From: Pedobacter sp. SYSU D00535
Lineage (GTDB): Bacteria; Bacteroidota; Bacteroidia; Sphingobacteriales; Sphingobacteriaceae
Length of the DNA stretch: 64,000 nucleotides
Assembly (NCBI RefSeq): GCF_017355855.1
Contig: NZ_JAFEWD010000010.1
Coordinates: forward strand, 147,797-211,796
Direction: 5' to 3'
The position numbers and the translations under genes were made by a program. Position 1 is the stretch's first letter. Each line of letters starts with the position of its first letter. Of the stretch, positions 9,449 through 19,202 are shown one piece after another. The notes under the pieces were generated by a model that had not been told where the DNA came from, did no database searches, and saw nothing but the letters and a program-made list of their open reading frames with translations.

Positions 9449-10615
9449 ATGTCAATAGAAAGCCATAGCAAGATTGTTGATGTCATCTTAGATGAGCACC
9501 TTAGGCCGGTGATAAGTGGCAGCCGATCTCGTGAGCTTTTCGATCTCGATACGATTTTGATAGCCTATGGTCATGCTATTGTTTACGGCGAAGCGGGCAT
9601 TGGTAAAACAGCTTTTTTGAAAGCTTTTCAGAACCTAAACACTCCTGGATTTGGAAAAATTGATTTTCGAAGTGGTTACGAGGTGGAAGCCAATGAATCC
9701 GCACTGCTTCCATACCTGTTAGGCAGGCGAATTCCGAGGCATGATGAACGGCCCGATCTACTAATTATTGACGGTTTCGAAGAAATCCTATCACCGAAAG
9801 TAAAAGAAAGGATCGAACGCCTTATGCGGGAGGGACGTAAATACGGGCTTCGGGTTATTTTATCAGCGCGACAACAGATCAACGAAAAGGTATTCGGACA
9901 ATTATCTCATTCCATTTGGCTGCGCCGACTAACGGACCAAGAGGTTAATAAGATGGTGGCAATCTATGATCATCATACCGGGGAACATCCCGATATGGTT
10001 TCGACCATTCGCGGCATGATGGACGAGTTCAATGGAAACCCACGTGCGATTTTATCGGCCTTAAACATCTTTTTCGGACTTTCTGCGAACGCTGAACGAC
10101 CATTCATCTACCAGAACCCGATTATTATAAAAGAGATGGAGACGCCTACCCTCATTGTAGAAGAGGCGCCGAAAATCATTACCGATATCCGTGTTATTAA
10201 TACTGGAATACTCAATAAGATCAAGCGTCAGCCTCACGCGATTTACCAGCTAACTCCAAGACAATTTGAGATCATGGTCGCAGAGCTCTTCGACGAGCGT
10301 GGATACAAAGTCCAGTTGACACAACAAACTCGTGATGGTGGAAAAGACTTAATAATTGCTGATCATCGTGAGCTAGGCAATTTAATGTTTTATGTAGAGT
10401 GTAAACGAAATGCTCCTGATCGACCTGTCGGCGTCAGCGTTATAAGCCATTTGGCGGGTCGAATCTTAGCCGACCGCGTGACCGCCGGGCTTGTAGTAAC
10501 TAGCTCGTATTTCTCAGCTGATGCTATAGCATTGCAATCAAAAATTGAGCATCAAATGTCATTGATCGACTTTGTCAAATTAAGTGCAATGATTACCGAA
10601 GGCCCATTTAAATAA
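9449..10615 (+). CDS. P-loop NTPase fused to an Mrr-type restriction endonuclease domain
   Basis: A 388-residue two-part protein. The N-terminal half is an AAA/STAND-like NTPase: Walker A GEAGIGKT at residues 47-54, Walker B LLIID at about 104-108, then a sensor-like ILSARQQ. The C-terminal part, from about residue 265, is an Mrr_cat nuclease: LTPRQFEIMVAELF helix, TRDGGKDLII (catalytic Asp) and YVECKR (ExK), ending in the usual VTAGLVVTSSYFS strand. The two domains suggest a sensor-switched nuclease of antiviral type. It is followed 31 bases later by another Mrr-type gene in the same direction, so the pair is probably one transcription unit. The domain call is firm; a defence role is inference. 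Confidence 0.8.
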   Translation: MSIESHSKIVDVILDEHLRPVISGSRSRELFDLDTILIAYGHAIVYGEAGIGKTAFLKAFQNLNTPGFGKIDFRSGYEVEANESALLPYLLGRRIPRHDERPDLLIIDGFEEILSPKVKERIERLMREGRKYGLRVILSARQQINEKVFGQLSHSIWLRRLTDQEVNKMVAIYDHHTGEHPDMVSTIRGMMDEFNGNPRAILSALNIFFGLSANAERPFIYQNPIIIKEMETPTLIVEEAPKIITDIRVINTGILNKIKRQPHAIYQLTPRQFEIMVAELFDERGYKVQLTQQTRDGGKDLIIADHRELGNLMFYVECKRNAPDRPVGVSVISHLAGRILADRVTAGLVVTSSYFSADAIALQSKIEHQMSLIDFVKLSAMITEGPFK

Positions 10616-10646
10616 TATTGCCAATATTTAACCACAGCCTAATAAT

Positions 10647-12065
10647 ATGTTGGATTTTAAAGAATTATCGAAGGATGGAAATGACCTCGAATTGCTAGTA
10701 AGAGAAATATTACTCACAAAAGGTTATCGTGTACAATGGAGTGGGAAAGGACCCGATGGAGGAAAAGACCTTTTATGTTTTGAAGACCGAGCGAGCGAAT
10801 TTCTATCAGATAGTAAAACATGGTTGATACAATGCAAACACAAGGATAAAGGAGCTGTTGGAAAAGATGATTTAGATGACATCGTTGATTCATGCACTGA
10901 GCACAAAGCAAAAGGGTATTTGCTAGTATGTGATACGTACCCTTCAGCAGCAGTAATCACTAGATTAGAGAAAATAAGCGAGAATGAAAAAAACGACATA
11001 CAAGCTACTTATTGGGACTCTGTAAAAATTGAACAATTACTATCTACTCCAAGGCTATGGAGGATCGCGCAAAGATTTTTCCCTATATCGAGCCGTAACT
11101 CAGCATGGGAAATTTATGCTACGGAATCACCTAATAAATGGATCGCAAATTACCGTGGCTATCATTTTCATTTATCGAATCGAATCGGGTCGAAAGTCGA
11201 TTTCCATTTTCATAGCATAGATAGTAGGATAAATGATATCGAAGGGATAAAGCTTCCTAAAGGTGAATTTATAAGAATAAGAGCAGTCTATTTTAATGAC
11301 AAAGTCGGAGGTTATAATTGGTTTCTGGATTACATGTATGATAAAAACTTAAAGCCTTCTACTCACGGAAAAATAATCGCACATAAATTGGGTGATGGTT
11401 GGGCGCTTGAAGACGGTCAGATTTATTCATTTGATGTTTTAACCCGGCCGTATAATGAATTCAGTGATCATTATGATCGGGATCACTATGATTACTACAG
11501 TCCTTATTTATTAAACTACCAAAATGGAATAGAGCGAGCAACCGAATTTAAATCCGAAACACAATCTTGGTCAGTAGAATTAGCAATAGATAAATATAGA
11601 GAGGACAATAGGAACAGTATTTTTAATGATTTGACGAAGGTCTTTAAAAGATTAGCTTGCGCGCGATTGTTGAGGTCTGCAAATTGTGAGATAGAAAAAC
11701 TTCCATTATTTAATAAATTATTAGACTGGACTGACCTTATTGAAAAAATTAAGTTAAACGATGATACGTTCTTCAATTGCAAATTTGTATTCGATGTAGT
11801 AAATCGGGAATCGTTTTTTAAACTGGTCACTTACCTACCGCAGAACATTTCTCCTTCTTTTAACTTGATCAATCGCTTCATATGTACGCCGGATGACAAA
11901 TTTGAGGGATCAATTATAGATTTTGAAGAAAAGGAAATATTTGAAATAGTTATATCACTAATGCCAGAGGTCACCCACAACATTTACGATGGCAGAAAGG
12001 AGCTAAATAGCTATATGAACAAGATAATTGCCGCCACAGAGAGGTTTATTAGTGAGAATGAATAG
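10647..12065 (+). CDS. Mrr-type restriction endonuclease with a long unrecognised C-terminal domain
   Basis: A 472-residue protein. Residues 1-130 form a PD-(D/E)XK nuclease of Mrr type: NDLELLVREILLTKGY helix, GPDGGKDLL with catalytic Asp and WLIQCKHKD with the Q-x-K pair, then KAKGYLLVCDTYPS. The remaining roughly 340 residues match no family I recognise; they are rich in Tyr, Asp and aromatic residues (DHYDRDHYDYYSPY near the middle) and have no membrane helix. The gene follows the NTPase-nuclease by 31 bases. The tail may be a recognition or sensing module. Function in defence is inferred from domain and context only. Confidence 0.72.
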   Translation: MLDFKELSKDGNDLELLVREILLTKGYRVQWSGKGPDGGKDLLCFEDRASEFLSDSKTWLIQCKHKDKGAVGKDDLDDIVDSCTEHKAKGYLLVCDTYPSAAVITRLEKISENEKNDIQATYWDSVKIEQLLSTPRLWRIAQRFFPISSRNSAWEIYATESPNKWIANYRGYHFHLSNRIGSKVDFHFHSIDSRINDIEGIKLPKGEFIRIRAVYFNDKVGGYNWFLDYMYDKNLKPSTHGKIIAHKLGDGWALEDGQIYSFDVLTRPYNEFSDHYDRDHYDYYSPYLLNYQNGIERATEFKSETQSWSVELAIDKYREDNRNSIFNDLTKVFKRLACARLLRSANCEIEKLPLFNKLLDWTDLIEKIKLNDDTFFNCKFVFDVVNRESFFKLVTYLPQNISPSFNLINRFICTPDDKFEGSIIDFEEKEIFEIVISLMPEVTHNIYDGRKELNSYMNKIIAATERFISENE

Positions 12066-12175
12066 TTCAAGCTATTTTTAAATAATCCTTATCAAGCACA
12101 TAGACTCAATTGGCAACTGGCTAGTCCTGCAAAACGCTAATTGCTGGAATCCTTGATAAAAAGCGGATAATACTT

Positions 12176-12212
12176 ATAGCAAGAGCTTGACTAACAGTCA
12201 GGCTCTTGCTAT
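12176..12212. other. Long hairpin after the two-nuclease operon
   Basis: ATAGCAAGAGCTTGACT (12176-12192) pairs with AGTCAGGCTCTTGCTAT (12196-12212) over 17 bp with one G-T wobble and a 3-base loop. There is no T tract after it, so it may be a terminator without a clear U run, a processing or stabilising stem, or an operator. It is 110 bases after the stop of the preceding operon. Confidence 0.6.
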
Positions 12213-12255
12213 ACTGATTAATACTTCCAGTGTTGAACACTTCTTTTTAAAATAC

Positions 12256-14048
12256 TTGACTGACATCGTACTTTTATTAAAGAAATTATTTCCGACAGTA
12301 ATCTGACTAACCAAGAATTTCAGATTCTATCCAATTGCTTAAAATTAGAAGTGGAAGAATACGAGCAAGAACAATTTATCGGTTTCTTTACATATTTTAT
12401 TAAAAACCAACCATTGGCTACAGAAGGGGCTCTTAATGATTTCGATTCGAAGCTAAAAGACTTCACCTATTTAATAGCTTTGAACGGGACAGGAAGCGGC
12501 ACTGGTACTAAAAAAATAGAGGTTACAGATCCTGTAATTAAGAAGTGGGCAAAAGATTTACGAAAAATTAAAAATTTCTATCAGAATAATTCGGTCGGCG
12601 ATCTGGACAACTTAGAGAGGAATGACGAAAGCATACAAAAAGTAATTAATTACATATCATTTCACACTTATTTTGAAAATGGTACTCTGAGTTATGTGGA
12701 ACAAGATTTAGATAGGTTAAAGCGAGTTTTTCAACCGTTCGAAAATCAGATAGAGGAAGAATTCGGATTTGATATAAACTTTTTAACTGATTTTTATAAG
12801 TTTTCTGAACTAGTAACAGCAAGGAAGAATAAAGATCTTATGGCATTTGCAGAAACTGATGATTTTGCTAAATTCCTGCTTAATACCAATAAAACATTCC
12901 AAGAAAGAATTGAAGAGCTGCCAGAAGATATTTATGAGCAGATGAATAAGTTTAAAAACTGCACTTACACTGCATTTAAATTTGTTCCAAATGATTACTA
13001 TACTGCTTTTCCGAAGCATCAAGTAAAAAAAAATGTTGGGGCTATTGACCTTCATTCCGAAGCAAGATGACAAATTTCTGTTCTTTGCTCAGCAAAATCC
13101 TTTAGATCAGAAGCCCATAGTCCTGCTTCCGTCCGGTGAATATATACACGTATATCAAAAACAAGTACCCATTGCCTTATTTCGCCTTCTTTATCAACAT
13201 TTTCTTTCAAAGCCAAATTTAGTGGAAAAGCTTCGCCAACATAGAAATATGTCCCTAGAGAGAAAAACAGAAGATGTTTTTAAGCAGTTCTTTCGAAAAG
13301 AGTCACGAACTTTTTTTTATACAAATTATCATTCTAATCCGAATACTGAACAAGATCTTCTGATTTTATCCAAAAATGCTGCATTCATTATTGAAATAAA
13401 AGCTTCGAAATATAGACAGCCGTTCCGTGACCCAGTTAAGGGATTTACGCGTTTGAAATCCGATTTTAAAGAGTCGATACAGTATGGTTATGATCAATGT
13501 CTCAGGATTGAAGATAAGGTCTTCGAAAATACTCCATTTACTGTTTTTGACAAAGCCACGCGACCTTATATACTATCGATCCAAGTCGGTTTCATGAAAT
13601 TTATTCTATTGTTGTCACACTTGAACGCTTTGGACCAGTCCAATCAGATCTTAATTTAATGATGGATATTGATGAAGATAAAGATCTTCCATGGTCCGTC
13701 TATATTGACGATTTGGAGGCTTTCCTTCTTGCCTTAAAAAGACTTCATTCAAATCCAATTCCTCAATTCAAAAAGTTTTTGAGGCAAAGAAGAATGTTGC
13801 ACGGAAGAGCATATGCTTCAGACGAGATGGACGTTTGTGGTGCATTTCTATCCAACCCTAAGCTATTCGAAGAAATTGCTCAAAACCAAGATGCATCGGC
13901 TGAGTTTGCCCCCACCAATCAAAAAATATTTGACGAGCTTTATTTTTCTGGATTGGGTTTCAAAGACGAAATATCAATTGAAAACAAACGAAAGAGGCCT
14001 TTTTCCATGCCACCTAAGATCAGTGCTACCATTTTAAAAAGAAATTAA
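12256..14048 (+). pseudogene. NERD-like nuclease gene broken by frameshifts
   Basis: Three consecutive reading frames join into one protein. Part 1 (open to 13070, with no good ATG; GTG at 12351 or an upstream TTG at 12256 plus one extra A near 12278) ends at a run of nine A at 13025-13033. Removing one A continues directly into part 2 (to 13659), and one extra T near 13590-13592 continues into part 3 (VTLERFGPVQSDLNLMMD... to 14048). Part 2 holds a PD-(D/E)XK/NERD-like core: ERKTEDVFKQFF, then EQDLLILSKNAAFIIEIKAS with the Asp and ExK. The rebuilt protein is close to 600 residues. It may be a decayed gene, a gene depending on slippage at the A9 tract, or a sequence error; the second break makes decay or error more likely. 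Confidence 0.65.
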
Positions 14049-14350
14049 TTGTTAAGAAAAGCGGGTCGTTTAATTTGTGATACCTCAACAGCTTCCAGCC
14101 GCTCCACTCGTTCCTCTTTCAGCTGCTTCGCTTTATTGGACAACAAGTGAGCTCCGTGCCTCCGCTCACCCGTTGCCCCAGTTCTCAGAAATACCGTCTG
14201 AAATCTATCTAAATAATCTATCAATTCTCTCCCGAGCTTTTTGGTTAGCAAATTTCTGAACAATACGCCTAACGTCAATACCATGCCCTGCTGGTTTGCC
14301 GATAGAAAAATCTCCACACTTCGCTTCGCTCGGATAGTATTTTTTGTCAT
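14045..14350 (-). CDS. Hypothetical basic protein (101 aa), divergent from the RES-domain gene
   Basis: The ORF from the ATG at 14350 encodes MTKNTIRAKRSVEIFLS... ending ...RPAFLNN. It is basic and helical (LLSNKAKQLKEERVERLEAVE) with no recognised domain. A longer in-frame extension to 14524 runs across a 43-base palindrome and is unlikely to be translated. Its stop overlaps the end of the broken nuclease gene tail-to-tail by four bases. It could be a small partner of the divergent RES-domain protein, or a spurious ORF; the complementary strand is also partly open here. Confidence 0.4.
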   Translation of the reverse strand: MTKNTIRAKRSVEIFLSANQQGMVLTLGVLFRNLLTKKLGRELIDYLDRFQTVFLRTGATGERRHGAHLLSNKAKQLKEERVERLEAVEVSQIKRPAFLNN

Positions 14351-14408
14351 AAAGTCTTGTGTTTTAAGGAGATTGTGTTTAGGCGAGTGGCTTAACAAAA
14401 AGCCGGGG

Positions 14409-14451
14409 CTATATTTATGATAAACTTCTTGTAAGTTTATCATAAATATAG
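14409..14451. promoter_or_regulatory. Perfect 19-bp palindrome with 5-base loop, probable operator or AT-rich hairpin
   Basis: CTATATTTATGATAAACTT at 14409-14427 is exactly complemented at 14433-14451, separated by CTTGT. It lies between the divergent starts of the 101-aa ORF (14350) and the RES-domain gene (14495), 44 bases before the latter. Position and perfect symmetry favour an operator for an autoregulated pair; a 19-bp stem could also form a hairpin in the RNA leader. Confidence 0.75.
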
Positions 14452-14494
14452 GAATAGATTGCCTACAAGTTTTAACAAATGCTGTAACCAGCCA

Positions 14495-15349
14495 ATGACA
14501 ACTATGACGCCTGATAATGTACAAAAGGCAATTGATAAGTTAGAGGCCATTGATCCCAAAGACGAATTTGCCTATGAAAAGGCATTTATGGCATACAAAA
14601 TAATAAAACAGTTACCCGTTCTTATTTACAATTTTAATAGCGATATTGAAGTGTTTAGAGCGAGGACTCACTTGGAAGACATATTTTATTCTACTAAATC
14701 AGAGATAGCTTTAGCACCACATTCAGCTATAAGGAATTTTGCCCGATGTAATAGGCCGTTTCAATCGAAGTTTTATTGCGGAGAGAATAGACCAACCTCT
14801 TACATAGAGTTAGTAAATTATTGGACGGAAGAAAGGAATGAGGGTGAAAAACTATATGTCACAATAGGTCGTTGGAAGATAAAACGAAACTTTTCGGCGC
14901 TGATAATTACCTCTCCTGATCCTGAAAAACGTATCTCAAAATATGATAGAGAACATGGGCCAGTATTAGATGACTTTCTTAACAAGTATGACGGGGATTT
15001 TCGCGAAGCCAATGTAATGCTTTACCGATATTTATTTGAACGGTTTCGTAAACTTGCATATGAAGACCCATTAACATATCTCATAACCTCCGCTTATTGT
15101 AATAGTGCTCTTTTTGAGATTCCCTTCGAGGTTGATGCAGTTTATTATCCGAGCGTCCCATTTAATGGGCAAGGAGTAAATTTTGCATTTAACAATCGCT
15201 TTATTACGGAAGATAACATCACGTTACTGGGTGCGATGAGGGACGAATTTTTAGCTTACACCATAGAAGGTAACAAGAAAGGGTTCAGGCAGATAGGTGA
15301 AATCGTGGCAAATTCAATAGACAGTAAAAATGGAACTATTAAATGGTAG
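14495..15349 (+). CDS. RES-domain protein (putative NAD+-targeting toxin-like)
   Basis: A 284-residue protein counted from the ATG at 14495 (an in-frame TTG exists at 14459; ATG 14504 is another option). The RES triad can be placed: Arg in VFRARTH, Glu in SYIELVNYW after the ARCNRP...FYCG segment, and Ser in VYYPSVPFNGQGVNFAF, the typical YPSV strand. Characterised RES toxins attack NAD+ or ADP-ribosylate targets and normally pair with an Xre-type antitoxin. Here no Xre gene is adjacent; the only neighbour is the divergent 101-aa ORF across a perfect palindrome. Protein length exceeds simple RES toxins, with an extra N-terminal helical part (about 60 aa). Family call moderate; toxin role is inference. 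Confidence 0.6.
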   Translation: MTTMTPDNVQKAIDKLEAIDPKDEFAYEKAFMAYKIIKQLPVLIYNFNSDIEVFRARTHLEDIFYSTKSEIALAPHSAIRNFARCNRPFQSKFYCGENRPTSYIELVNYWTEERNEGEKLYVTIGRWKIKRNFSALIITSPDPEKRISKYDREHGPVLDDFLNKYDGDFREANVMLYRYLFERFRKLAYEDPLTYLITSAYCNSALFEIPFEVDAVYYPSVPFNGQGVNFAFNNRFITEDNITLLGAMRDEFLAYTIEGNKKGFRQIGEIVANSIDSKNGTIKW

Positions 15350-15487
15350 ATAGATAGTTCCACGCACTTTTTAAATTATTTACTACTTATTAATTTTGAG
15401 TCTTTTAACTTTCACTAGAATCTATTTAGTTATAAAGATTAATTTAGTAGCATACTCTTGGCATACGGCTAATTGTAGGAAGCTCGC

Positions 15488-17038
15488 TCAGTGATTTTGC
15501 TTACTTATCCATTCTTCCAGATCAGTAAAATTGATAATATGGAAATCTCGAGTTATCACTGGAAAACGCGAGACTACGAAATTAGTGATGTCATGGATAC
15601 CTGTCTTTTCAGCGATCGAGTGTTCGCGATCAACCTCATTTTTAATCGCTTTGCGGTAATAGTAAATCAATGAGCGATTATAACGAGCGATCAGCTTATA
15701 ATTGAAGCCGGCTCGAGCGGTGTTAGCTCGGTTATTCTTGCATTGAAAGTTATAAACCTTACCATTCTTCGTCATTATTAAGTCGAATTCTTGCCGTGCA
15801 ATTCGTTTGTGACCTTCATAGTGATAGCCATGCTTCTCCAATATTTTCTGCACTTTATCCTCGAAAACAAAGCCAGAATTGATGATAAAGCTGCGCTTGC
15901 GTGTTAGTGCATGGTTGAGTGTTCGGGAAGCAAATCGTTGCAACAGCGGTACTGTGCTGTACGCCTTGCCTTCAAAAATAGTGAATGGCGCATAATCGTT
16001 CATCAGTTCCTGATAAGTCGTTCCCCGCAGTTTAAGCTTAAGCTTCTTTAAACCAGCTTGTATTTGGTCCAGTTCGTCCTCATCCATTTCGATATCGTAG
16101 CCATCATCACAAAAGCGTGCTAAACTAAAGAACAACTGGTTTATTTCCATATATTCCGGCAACTGTCCGACGTCGTATTTCTGAAAAGCTGTACGGAAAA
16201 TAGCCATAGTCACGTCCAGCTCGTTGAAAGAGAATACCTTTCCACGGGGCTTGATAATTGCCGGCATGTCACCAATCTGAGCTGCTCGTAATTCCAGCTG
16301 ATCCAAGAGTGAAAGCCGCTCTGGCTCCAAGTAAAAGCCCTCCAAGTTCTGGTGCACATAATTCGATTTCAACAAGTCGCCCGTGACGGTAATTTCATAA
16401 TCATTGAGACATTCATTTACCAGTAAATGAAAATAAGCCTGGCCATAGCCGACGAGGCAGATATCGATACACTCGGTGCAATGGTAAAGGAGGTCTACAC
16501 GCTGGATTTTTCGTTGACCCTTTGCTCTTGCCGGTATAAGATTGAGCATCCCGGCGTATGCTTGGCGACGGGTCTGATAATAACAACTTGCACTGTTACT
16601 GTCAGCCAGGGTGATGCCGTCTCCCAGTGTTTTCAGTAGCCCCTTCGCGACATATCGATCGAGGAGAGTCTCAGTATTATCGGCGAGCATGGAAAAACGA
16701 AACCCCACTTCCTTACCAAAATATTCATCTACCTGTGTCAAGACTTTAACAAATTCGTTCAGCGTTTCCCCTTTAGTCCCTTTAATGGGTAACGTTAGAA
16801 ATAGTTTCGGATCAGGTAGTTCAAATTGAAGATTGATCCATTCATCGACACTACGAATAACTTCCCTCCAATGTCGAAAAGTCGTCCGTGCGTCGAGCGG
16901 GGCAATAAAACGGTCGAACTGTTCAAAGTGGTTGGCGACGGCCACCTTAAAGATATTTTCGATTTCTTCTTTATCAGTATAAATGCCATCTACTGGCCTG
17001 GTGGAACAGCCCATATTTTTGATTTTGAGAAAAAACAA
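15488..17038 (-). CDS. Large hypothetical protein with C-terminal PD-(D/E)XK nuclease-like domain
   Basis: A 516-residue protein starting at TTG 17038 or ATG 17014 (MGCSTRPVDG). The first 370 residues are mixed alpha/beta without a recognised family. The last third resembles a restriction-endonuclease fold: SGFVFEDKVQKILEKHGYHY helix with Glu, then RQEFDLIMTKNGKVYNFQCKN giving the Asp and Q-x-K pair of the active site, and a basic Tyr-rich helix. It is convergent with the RES gene and transcribed alone, with 220 bases to the next gene. Likely a stand-alone defence or mobile-element nuclease, inferred from the domain and island context. Confidence 0.6.
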   Translation of the reverse strand: MFFLKIKNMGCSTRPVDGIYTDKEEIENIFKVAVANHFEQFDRFIAPLDARTTFRHWREVIRSVDEWINLQFELPDPKLFLTLPIKGTKGETLNEFVKVLTQVDEYFGKEVGFRFSMLADNTETLLDRYVAKGLLKTLGDGITLADSNSASCYYQTRRQAYAGMLNLIPARAKGQRKIQRVDLLYHCTECIDICLVGYGQAYFHLLVNECLNDYEITVTGDLLKSNYVHQNLEGFYLEPERLSLLDQLELRAAQIGDMPAIIKPRGKVFSFNELDVTMAIFRTAFQKYDVGQLPEYMEINQLFFSLARFCDDGYDIEMDEDELDQIQAGLKKLKLKLRGTTYQELMNDYAPFTIFEGKAYSTVPLLQRFASRTLNHALTRKRSFIINSGFVFEDKVQKILEKHGYHYEGHKRIARQEFDLIMTKNGKVYNFQCKNNRANTARAGFNYKLIARYNRSLIYYYRKAIKNEVDREHSIAEKTGIHDITNFVVSRFPVITRDFHIINFTDLEEWISKQNH

Positions 17039-17259
17039 CAGACGTAGTCAATGCCTTTAATTTTTAAGGGAAGTCGAGGAAATCGAACAAATGCTATTAG
17101 CTTGTTGCATAAAAAGGTTTATTTAATGCTAATTGATTGCCTGAGTTTTGATAATATAGCTTGATCAAAATTTAGTCTCTAGTAAAGGTAAGCAATATAG
17201 TAGTCATAAATGTGTTTTTTCAGTGCGGGCGTCATTCAAATATTACCGATAATTTCCAT

Positions 17260-19202
17260 TTAGTTCTCAGGCCAATCTGATGGTATCAACTTGTCGTTGG
17301 AAACCTTTGGCCATCGATATTTAGTTGCCTTTTTATATTCTTCGTGATAGCTTAAATAAGCATGTTCCAAGACAATTACCTGAAGTCCACTTTGACTTGC
17401 AACCTGAGAAAAAATAAAATCAAAGTGTTTTTCCAGTGCTGAACTGTCATCATCTCTGTTTACAATTTCCTTTAGGTCAGATTCATCACTTTCCTTTTTG
17501 TTTGAATAGTAAGGTCTGCTGATCTGATCTAGTATGAGAAGTCCAGGAACGGATGATTGCTTTTCAGCTAGAAACCTTTGCAATGCAAAGGCAAACGAAA
17601 GGTGAAGACTTAGATAATTCTCATCGGAGCCGATGTTCTCAAACTGGGTTTTCTTCTGAGACTCAGAATCAGTTATGACTAGCTTAGGCTGTTTTGAAAA
17701 GAAATCTACGTCACAATTTTCTATCGGTATCCCCCTAGGAGGTCTTTGAGATTAGCCGTGGCATATATAGAGATTTTTCTTTCAGCTAGTGCAATTCTCT
17801 CCTCTTTTTGGCTTTTACCATATTTTAAAGTTATTTGATTAATGTCCTGATTATACTCATTGAGTTTTTTTTGATCAAATACATCTACAGAGGTGTGGTT
17901 ATCCAGGAAATAAGAAATTCTACCAATAACTCGGGTGATACTCTGGTTCAACACCAACTGTTGTTGAGCAATTGCAGATTCTTTGATTAGGTTACGAATA
18001 TTTCCATCAGTTTTATTGATGCTTGTTTGTAATATTTCAATATGCGCATCAAGCTCTTTAACAAATCCAGTTATAGAAGGTCTATGTTGTTTAACAACAG
18101 CTTTTTCCCGTTTAAGCTCTGTAATTGACTTTTCTATAAGCCTTGAAAGTTCGTTCGGCTCTGCGAAATCTGAACTGCACACCGGGCACTTTTCTTCCGT
18201 GTGCTGAAAGAACTTACCTAAATCAAGCTTTGATATCTGTTTGTCAACGGCAGAATCATACTCTGATGTAGTCGTATTCAGCTGTAACGCTGCAGTTTTT
18301 CTTCGTCGAAGTGCATTCAACTGATTTAGCTCAGATGTCTTTTTCTCCTGTAGCGCCTTTACCGTATCCTCATTTTCGAAATTAACTACCTTATATTCCC
18401 AATTTGTCAAGTTTTTCAGCTTATCTATAAGCTGCTCTTTTGATGCAGCATTAAGCTCATCATTCATCCGATATAAACCCACCTGAGAAGCTTCAGCAAA
18501 AAGCGATCGGCATTTTTCTAAAAGCTCGACCTGATGCTGTTCAAACAGCGTCTTTTTCCTCTCTTCGTTTTCTACCCCTTTTTTTAGCCCCCTTAATCTG
18601 TTCATAGCGTCCAATTCATCAAGATCAATTGCCCCTAAAAAGTAAGGTAATGAATCAATAATACGCTTGGATGCATTTGAATCGTTTAAGCCATACATCA
18701 AGGTAGTATCAGAGATTATGACATTTTTATCCAGATACATGAAAGGAGTAATCTGGCGGATAGAAATTTTATTCGTATTAAATGGATTATCCGTTTCGTT
18801 TACCTCCTTGAATCCAAAGAGATTCTCCATCAAGCCCTTTACCTCTTCAATATTTCCTGCCCCCCTAAGTGCAGCTGCTAACTCCGGCAATTCAACATCA
18901 GATCCGTACTCAAAATACATATTTCCCGAAGCTTTGCCTGTTTTGGAAAGCTCTCTTGCGGCAATGAATGCCGTTGTTCCATCGGACCATCTTGTAGCAA
19001 TGTGGGTTACTCGCGCAGATACAAATGCAGGAATGTTGCATGTTGAAGATCCCAGACAGTAATCAATTGCGCTTATTATCGCTGATTTACCGGTATTGGA
19101 TGCTCCTGTTATGATAGTTACACCATTTACGTTGAACTCTATCGTCCGACAAAGATTATTCTTACTATAAAACGCCAAGTGGCTGATATTCCATCTACTC
19201 AT
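17260..19202 (-). pseudogene. ABC-3C system ATPase (DUF3732, Rad50/SMC-like), interrupted by a one-base frameshift
   Basis: The first 493 residues carry an ABC-type Walker A (ITGASNTGKS, about 31-40), a long coiled-coil middle and a CPVCSSDF zinc-hook-like pair. The frame ends at 17721, but adding one base to the five-C run at 17731-17735 (five G on the coding strand) continues without break into FFSKQPKLVITDSES, ENIGSDENYLSLHLSFAFAL and the Walker B region VPGLLILDQISRPY, ending at 17260. The rebuilt protein is about 647 residues, the normal DUF3732 arrangement. No canonical slippery heptamer is visible, so this is a mutation or a sequencing error. Overlaps the middle-component gene by four bases, the last gene of a three-gene operon. 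Confidence 0.82.

Noticed and set aside
14077..14259. Plus-strand 60-codon ORF in the 14 kb region
   Set aside because: Overlaps the minus-strand 101-aa frame, has no domain and no better start or context.
17721..17740. Programmed -1 frameshift in the DUF3732 ATPase
   Set aside because: A -1 shift would restore the frame, but the site A-GGG-GGA is not a canonical X-XXY-YYZ heptamer and no stimulatory stem is obvious; a simple one-base loss is more likely.
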